NCBI GenBank assembly: GCA_937951875.1
Contig: CALGAN010000079.1
Span: 1-10,179, forward strand
DNA from: an uncultured Alkalilimnicola sp.
GTDB lineage: Bacteria > Pseudomonadota > Gammaproteobacteria > Nitrococcales > AK92
Direction of reading: 5' to 3'
Length of the DNA: 10,179 nucleotides
The translations under genes and the position numbers were made by a program. Every line of letters begins with the position of its first letter. Positions within the stretch are counted from its first letter, which is position 1. The notes under the pieces were generated by a model. The model did not search any database and was not told the DNA's origin. It worked only from the letters and a program-made list of their open reading frames with translations. Below, piece by piece: positions 7,003 to 10,179 of the stretch.

Positions 7003-7008
7003 AAGGAG
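7003..7008 (+). promoter_or_regulatory. Shine-Dalgarno AAGGAG that fixes the small gene's start
   Basis: AAGGAG is followed by 6 bases and ATG 7015. The frame is open back to an ATG at 6877, but the added residues are Arg/Pro-rich and contain the two hairpins, so 7015 is the real start. Confidence 0.75.
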
Positions 7009-7014
7009 AAAACG

Positions 7015-7308
7015 ATGAGCGTAGCCGGGAACTGGAAACTGACCATGCAGACCCCGTTCGGGGAGCAGACTCCCACCCTCAAGATCAGCGATCAGGGCGG
7101 CTATAGCGGTACGCTCGAAAGCCCCGCTGGCGCCGCCGAGCTGGAGGAGCTCAAGGTCGAGGGCAACAACCTGAGCTTCACTGCCAAGGTGCAGACGCCG
7201 ATGGGCAAGTTCCCCGTGTCGTTCCGCGCCAGCGTCGAAGGCGATGCCCTCAAGGGCACGTTCAAGACCATGCTGGGCGTCACCGAGTTCACCGGGGTCC
7301 GCATCTAA
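7015..7308 (+). CDS. Small beta-rich protein of unknown function with an internal duplication
   Basis: This is a 97-residue protein of unknown function, with a good ribosome binding site and a clean start. It alternates short hydrophobic strands with Gly-containing turns (GNWKLTMQTPFG, GGYSGTLESPAG, VEGNNLSFTAKVQTPMG, VEGDALKGTF, TEFTGVRI), which suggests a small all-beta, possibly barrel-like, domain. Two halves align: QTPFG with strand, turn and SGTLESPAG, then QTPMG with strand, turn and KGTFKTMLG, repeating about every 43 residues. It has no signal peptide, no cysteine, no predicted membrane segment and no recognisable catalytic motif. I recall similar short TPxG-containing proteins annotated as hypothetical in other bacteria, but cannot name a family. 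It lies 144 bp after fadD on the same strand and overlaps the convergent LysR gene by 4 bp. A ligand-binding or accessory role in acyl-CoA metabolism is only a guess from context. Confidence 0.8.
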   Translation: MSVAGNWKLTMQTPFGEQTPTLKISDQGGYSGTLESPAGAAELEELKVEGNNLSFTAKVQTPMGKFPVSFRASVEGDALKGTFKTMLGVTEFTGVRI

Positions 7309-8273
7309 GCCTCCAGCGGGGGCGAGGTCGTCAGGTCTCGCCCTCCTCTCTCGCCGCGGCCGCCGCCGGCCAGCTTGGCGAGCACCGCTTCCAGATGCCG
7401 ACGGAACCAGCGGTTGGCCGGATCCTCCTCGGCGTTGGCATGCCAGTATAGGTAAGCGTCCAGTGTCGGTCCTTCGATCGGGAACGGAAACACCTGGTTG
7501 CGAAACTGGCGGTTGGCCACCGCGGCGTGCCGTTCCGGGATGGTCAGCAGCAGGTCGGTCTGGCTGACCACGTGCGCCGCGGCGAAATAGTGCTGGCAGC
7601 GCAGCCGCACCGTGCGCTGCAGCCCGAGGCGGCTCAGTTCCAGATCCTCCAGCGCACGGCCGCGCCGGCGCGAAGACACCAGGATGTGGCCGGCGCACAG
7701 GTAGGTTTCCAGAGTCAGACCATTGCGCAGCAGCGGATGGTCACGGCGCGCCAGCACGATCAGCCGGTCGGAGGAGATGCGGCGCGACCGTAGCTTGTCG
7801 GACAGCGGCAGCAGCACGTCGATGGCGACGTCGACGGTGCCGGCCGACAGCTCTGACTCCAGGCTACGTCGGTCGATGCGCGCGGTCGCTACTTCCACCG
7901 CCGGCGCCTCCTCCGCCAAGCGCCTCATGAGCGGCGGCAGCACGATCGGCTCCAGCACGTCGCGCAGGCCCAGCACGAAGCGCTTGGCGGTGGTGGCCGG
8001 GTCGAAGCGGTCCACCTTGTGCAGCGTCGACTCCAGCATGCGCAGCGAAGCCCGCACCGACTCGATCATGCTGCGGGTCAACGGGGTCGGTACCATGCTG
8101 TGGCCGCGCCGCTCGAACAGCGGGTCGCCAAACAATTCCCGCAGCCTCGCCAGGGCGTGGCTCACTGCCGGCTGGGTCAGGTTGAGCTTCTCGCTGGCAC
8201 GAGTCAGTCCGCCCTCGGTGTAGATCGTGTCCAACACAACGAAGAGATTCAGGTCGACGCGGGATATATGCAT
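7305..8273 (-). CDS. LysR-type transcriptional regulator
   Basis: This 322-residue LysR-family DNA-binding regulator carries its winged helix-turn-helix at residues 7-65 (VDLNLFVVLDTIYTEGGLTR, then ASEKLNLTQPAVSHALARLR, then FGDPLFERRG), a classic LTTR signature. Residues from about 95 to 300 form the periplasmic-binding-protein-like effector domain, beginning FVLGLRD. The LNLFVVLDTIYTEGGLTRAS pattern and the FxLGxRD opening resemble the NodD/NahR/LinR-like branch, whose members often sense aromatic or lipophilic compounds; the ligand here is unknown. The last ~25 residues are Gly/Arg-rich and probably disordered. ATG 8271-8273 gives a normal N-terminus, though the ribosome binding site is weak. 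It is divergent from an acyl-CoA dehydrogenase gene across 131 bp, the usual arrangement for an LTTR and its target. Its 3' end overlaps the convergent small gene by 4 bp. Confidence 0.93.
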   Translation of the reverse strand: MHISRVDLNLFVVLDTIYTEGGLTRASEKLNLTQPAVSHALARLRELFGDPLFERRGHSMVPTPLTRSMIESVRASLRMLESTLHKVDRFDPATTAKRFVLGLRDVLEPIVLPPLMRRLAEEAPAVEVATARIDRRSLESELSAGTVDVAIDVLLPLSDKLRSRRISSDRLIVLARRDHPLLRNGLTLETYLCAGHILVSSRRRGRALEDLELSRLGLQRTVRLRCQHYFAAAHVVSQTDLLLTIPERHAAVANRQFRNQVFPFPIEGPTLDAYLYWHANAEEDPANRWFRRHLEAVLAKLAGGGRGERGGRDLTTSPPLEA

Positions 8274-8404
8274 GAAATTTATTCCATAGCATTCGAATTG
8301 TTCATTGGCGTAATTATAGGCGGCTGCTTACCCTCTCGGTGCTAGACAATTCAAGAAGCGCTGCGAAAGCGCCGTTTGACGACAACGACGAGGGAGAGAA
8401 ATCC
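8274..8404. promoter_or_regulatory. Divergent LysR / acyl-CoA dehydrogenase promoter region
   Basis: These 131 bp separate the two divergent genes. The part next to the LysR gene (8274-8320) is AT-rich and holds a perfect palindrome, ATTCGAAT (8291-8298), followed by TAATTATAGG (8311-8320), which could contribute a -10 element. A LysR operator is expected here from family knowledge. I cannot identify a full T-N11-A dyad with confidence. Confidence 0.45.
8391..8398 (+). promoter_or_regulatory. Shine-Dalgarno AGGGAGAG of the acyl-CoA dehydrogenase
   Basis: This purine-rich site lies 6 bases before ATG 8405 (8 bases if AGGGAG is taken as the core). The in-frame ATG at 8339 would add 22 charged residues unlike acyl-CoA dehydrogenases, so 8405 is preferred. 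Confidence 0.65.
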
Positions 8405-9610
<1,206 letters not shown>

Positions 9611-9622
9611 GGGGTTGTCCCC

Positions 9623-9654
9623 GATGGGCCGCGCTCGGAAGGGTGCGGCTCATC
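9623..9654 (+). terminator. GC-rich hairpin just after the acyl-CoA dehydrogenase
   Basis: GATGGGCCGCGC (9623-9634) and GTGCGGCTCATC (9643-9654) pair over 12 bp with two G-U wobbles and an 8-base loop, starting 12 bases after the stop codon. GGGG (9611-9614) could add an outer clamp with CCCC (9654-9657). No T run follows, so it may be a 3'-end stabiliser or a weak terminator acting together with the next hairpin. Confidence 0.45.
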
Positions 9655-9669
9655 CCCTCCTCTGCCGCT

Positions 9670-9702
9670 AAAAAAACTGCCGCCAGTGTATGGCGGCAGT
9701 TT
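9670..9702 (-). terminator. Strong intrinsic terminator, possibly bidirectional
   Basis: AAACTGCCGCCA (9674-9685) and TGGCGGCAGTTT (9691-9702) form a perfect 12-bp stem with the 5-base loop GTGTA. On the minus strand the stem runs into seven consecutive T (9676-9670), a textbook Rho-independent terminator for the binding-protein gene that stops at 9732. On the plus strand only three T follow, so termination of the dehydrogenase transcript would be weaker. Confidence 0.85.
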
Positions 9703-9731
9703 CATGTCGGGGGTCGGTGAAGACGAGGCGC

Positions 9732-10179
9732 TTACCGGCCCATGATCTCGGAGGTGCGCACGGCCTTGATCTGGCCGTTGAGCACTTGAGCCACCGGAGT
9801 ATCGGCGCCCAGACCGCCGTTCTCGTCGATCTCGGAATAGCCGTGCGGGTTGCGCGGCTCCGGCAGGGTCTCCAGCGCCTTGGCCAGGTTGGCACGGATC
9901 GCGTGGGCGTCGCTGGCGGTACCCGCGTGCTTCATCGCCTCCATGAACAGGTGGGCGGCGAAGTAGTTCAGCGACATCTCCGAGCTCGGATCGCGGCCAT
10001 AGATGTCGCGGAAGCGCTTGACGAAGTCCTTGGCACGCTCGTTTTCGTCATACACCAGCGGCAGCGTACCGACCGCGCCCTCCAGCACCTGCAGACCGCC
10101 GGCCACCGCGGCCATCTCGTCGAGCTTGGCCTGGTCCATGACGATGAAGCCGCCCTTGAAGCCCAGCTCGCGGGCCTGC
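9732..10179 (-). CDS. ABC transporter substrate-binding protein, branched-chain amino acid type, C-terminal part
   Basis: About 149 C-terminal residues are present, read on the minus strand from the window edge to TAA at 9734-9732; the N-terminus and any signal peptide lie outside. The sequence (ARELGFKGGFIVMDQAK, then LVYDENERAKDFVKRFRDIY, then SEMSLNYFAAHLFMEAMKHA, then a C-terminal QVLNGQIKAV) resembles the Leu/Ile/Val-binding (Peripla_BP_6) family. These are periplasmic proteins that deliver ligands to high-affinity ABC importers. Many homologues bind aromatic or other organic acids rather than amino acids, so the ligand is not assigned. An ATG at 10139 is internal, since homologous sequence continues upstream of it. 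The gene converges on the acyl-CoA dehydrogenase and ends at a strong terminator. Permease and ATPase genes would be expected outside the window. Confidence 0.85.
   Translation of the reverse strand, partial: QARELGFKGGFIVMDQAKLDEMAAVAGGLQVLEGAVGTLPLVYDENERAKDFVKRFRDIYGRDPSSEMSLNYFAAHLFMEAMKHAGTASDAHAIRANLAKALETLPEPRNPHGYSEIDENGGLGADTPVAQVLNGQIKAVRTSEIMGR

Noticed and set aside
6877..7014. A 46-residue N-terminal extension of the small beta-rich protein
   Set aside because: The extension is basic and low-complexity and encodes the two hairpins, whereas ATG 7015 has an AAGGAG at ideal spacing.

Overview
The window is GC-rich, densely coded DNA with the look of a proteobacterial chromosome. 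The FadD-type synthetase, type II NADH dehydrogenase and LysR regulator point towards a metabolically versatile, perhaps gammaproteobacterial, degrader of lipids or hydrocarbons. Sequence alone does not give the genus. I see no phage, IS element, CRISPR array, tRNA or rRNA. I also see no credible new multi-gene system; the accessory interest is in regulatory DNA, one small unassigned gene, and a few active-site substitutions.

Layout. Left end (+): the last ~86 codons of an enoyl-CoA hydratase/isomerase, then an AMP-binding acyl-CoA synthetase (314-2113) with an unusual nucleotide-binding loop. Convergent to these (-): a CapA-type metallophosphoesterase (2130-3266) lying downstream of a type II NADH:quinone dehydrogenase (3337-4656). 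A 444-bp divergent region (4657-5100) holds a 34-bp AT-rich palindrome and a GC-rich nested palindrome. It leads to a FadD-type long-chain fatty-acid:CoA ligase (5101-6870, +) and then a 97-residue beta-rich protein (7015-7308, +). That small gene overlaps tail-to-tail by 4 bp with a LysR-type regulator (7305-8273, -). Across a 131-bp promoter region from the regulator is a divergent acyl-CoA dehydrogenase (8405-9610, +). The right end (-) is the C-terminal part of a branched-chain-amino-acid-type ABC transporter substrate-binding protein. It is separated from the dehydrogenase by two strong hairpins, one of them a clear terminator.

How the genes may work together (inference). Two acyl-CoA synthetases, a crotonase and an acyl-CoA dehydrogenase are the activation, oxidation and hydration steps of a beta-oxidation-like route. 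The LysR protein is the obvious candidate regulator of the divergent dehydrogenase. The periplasmic binding protein could serve uptake of a related acid, and NDH-2 could reoxidise the NADH produced. The substrates cannot be read from the sequence.
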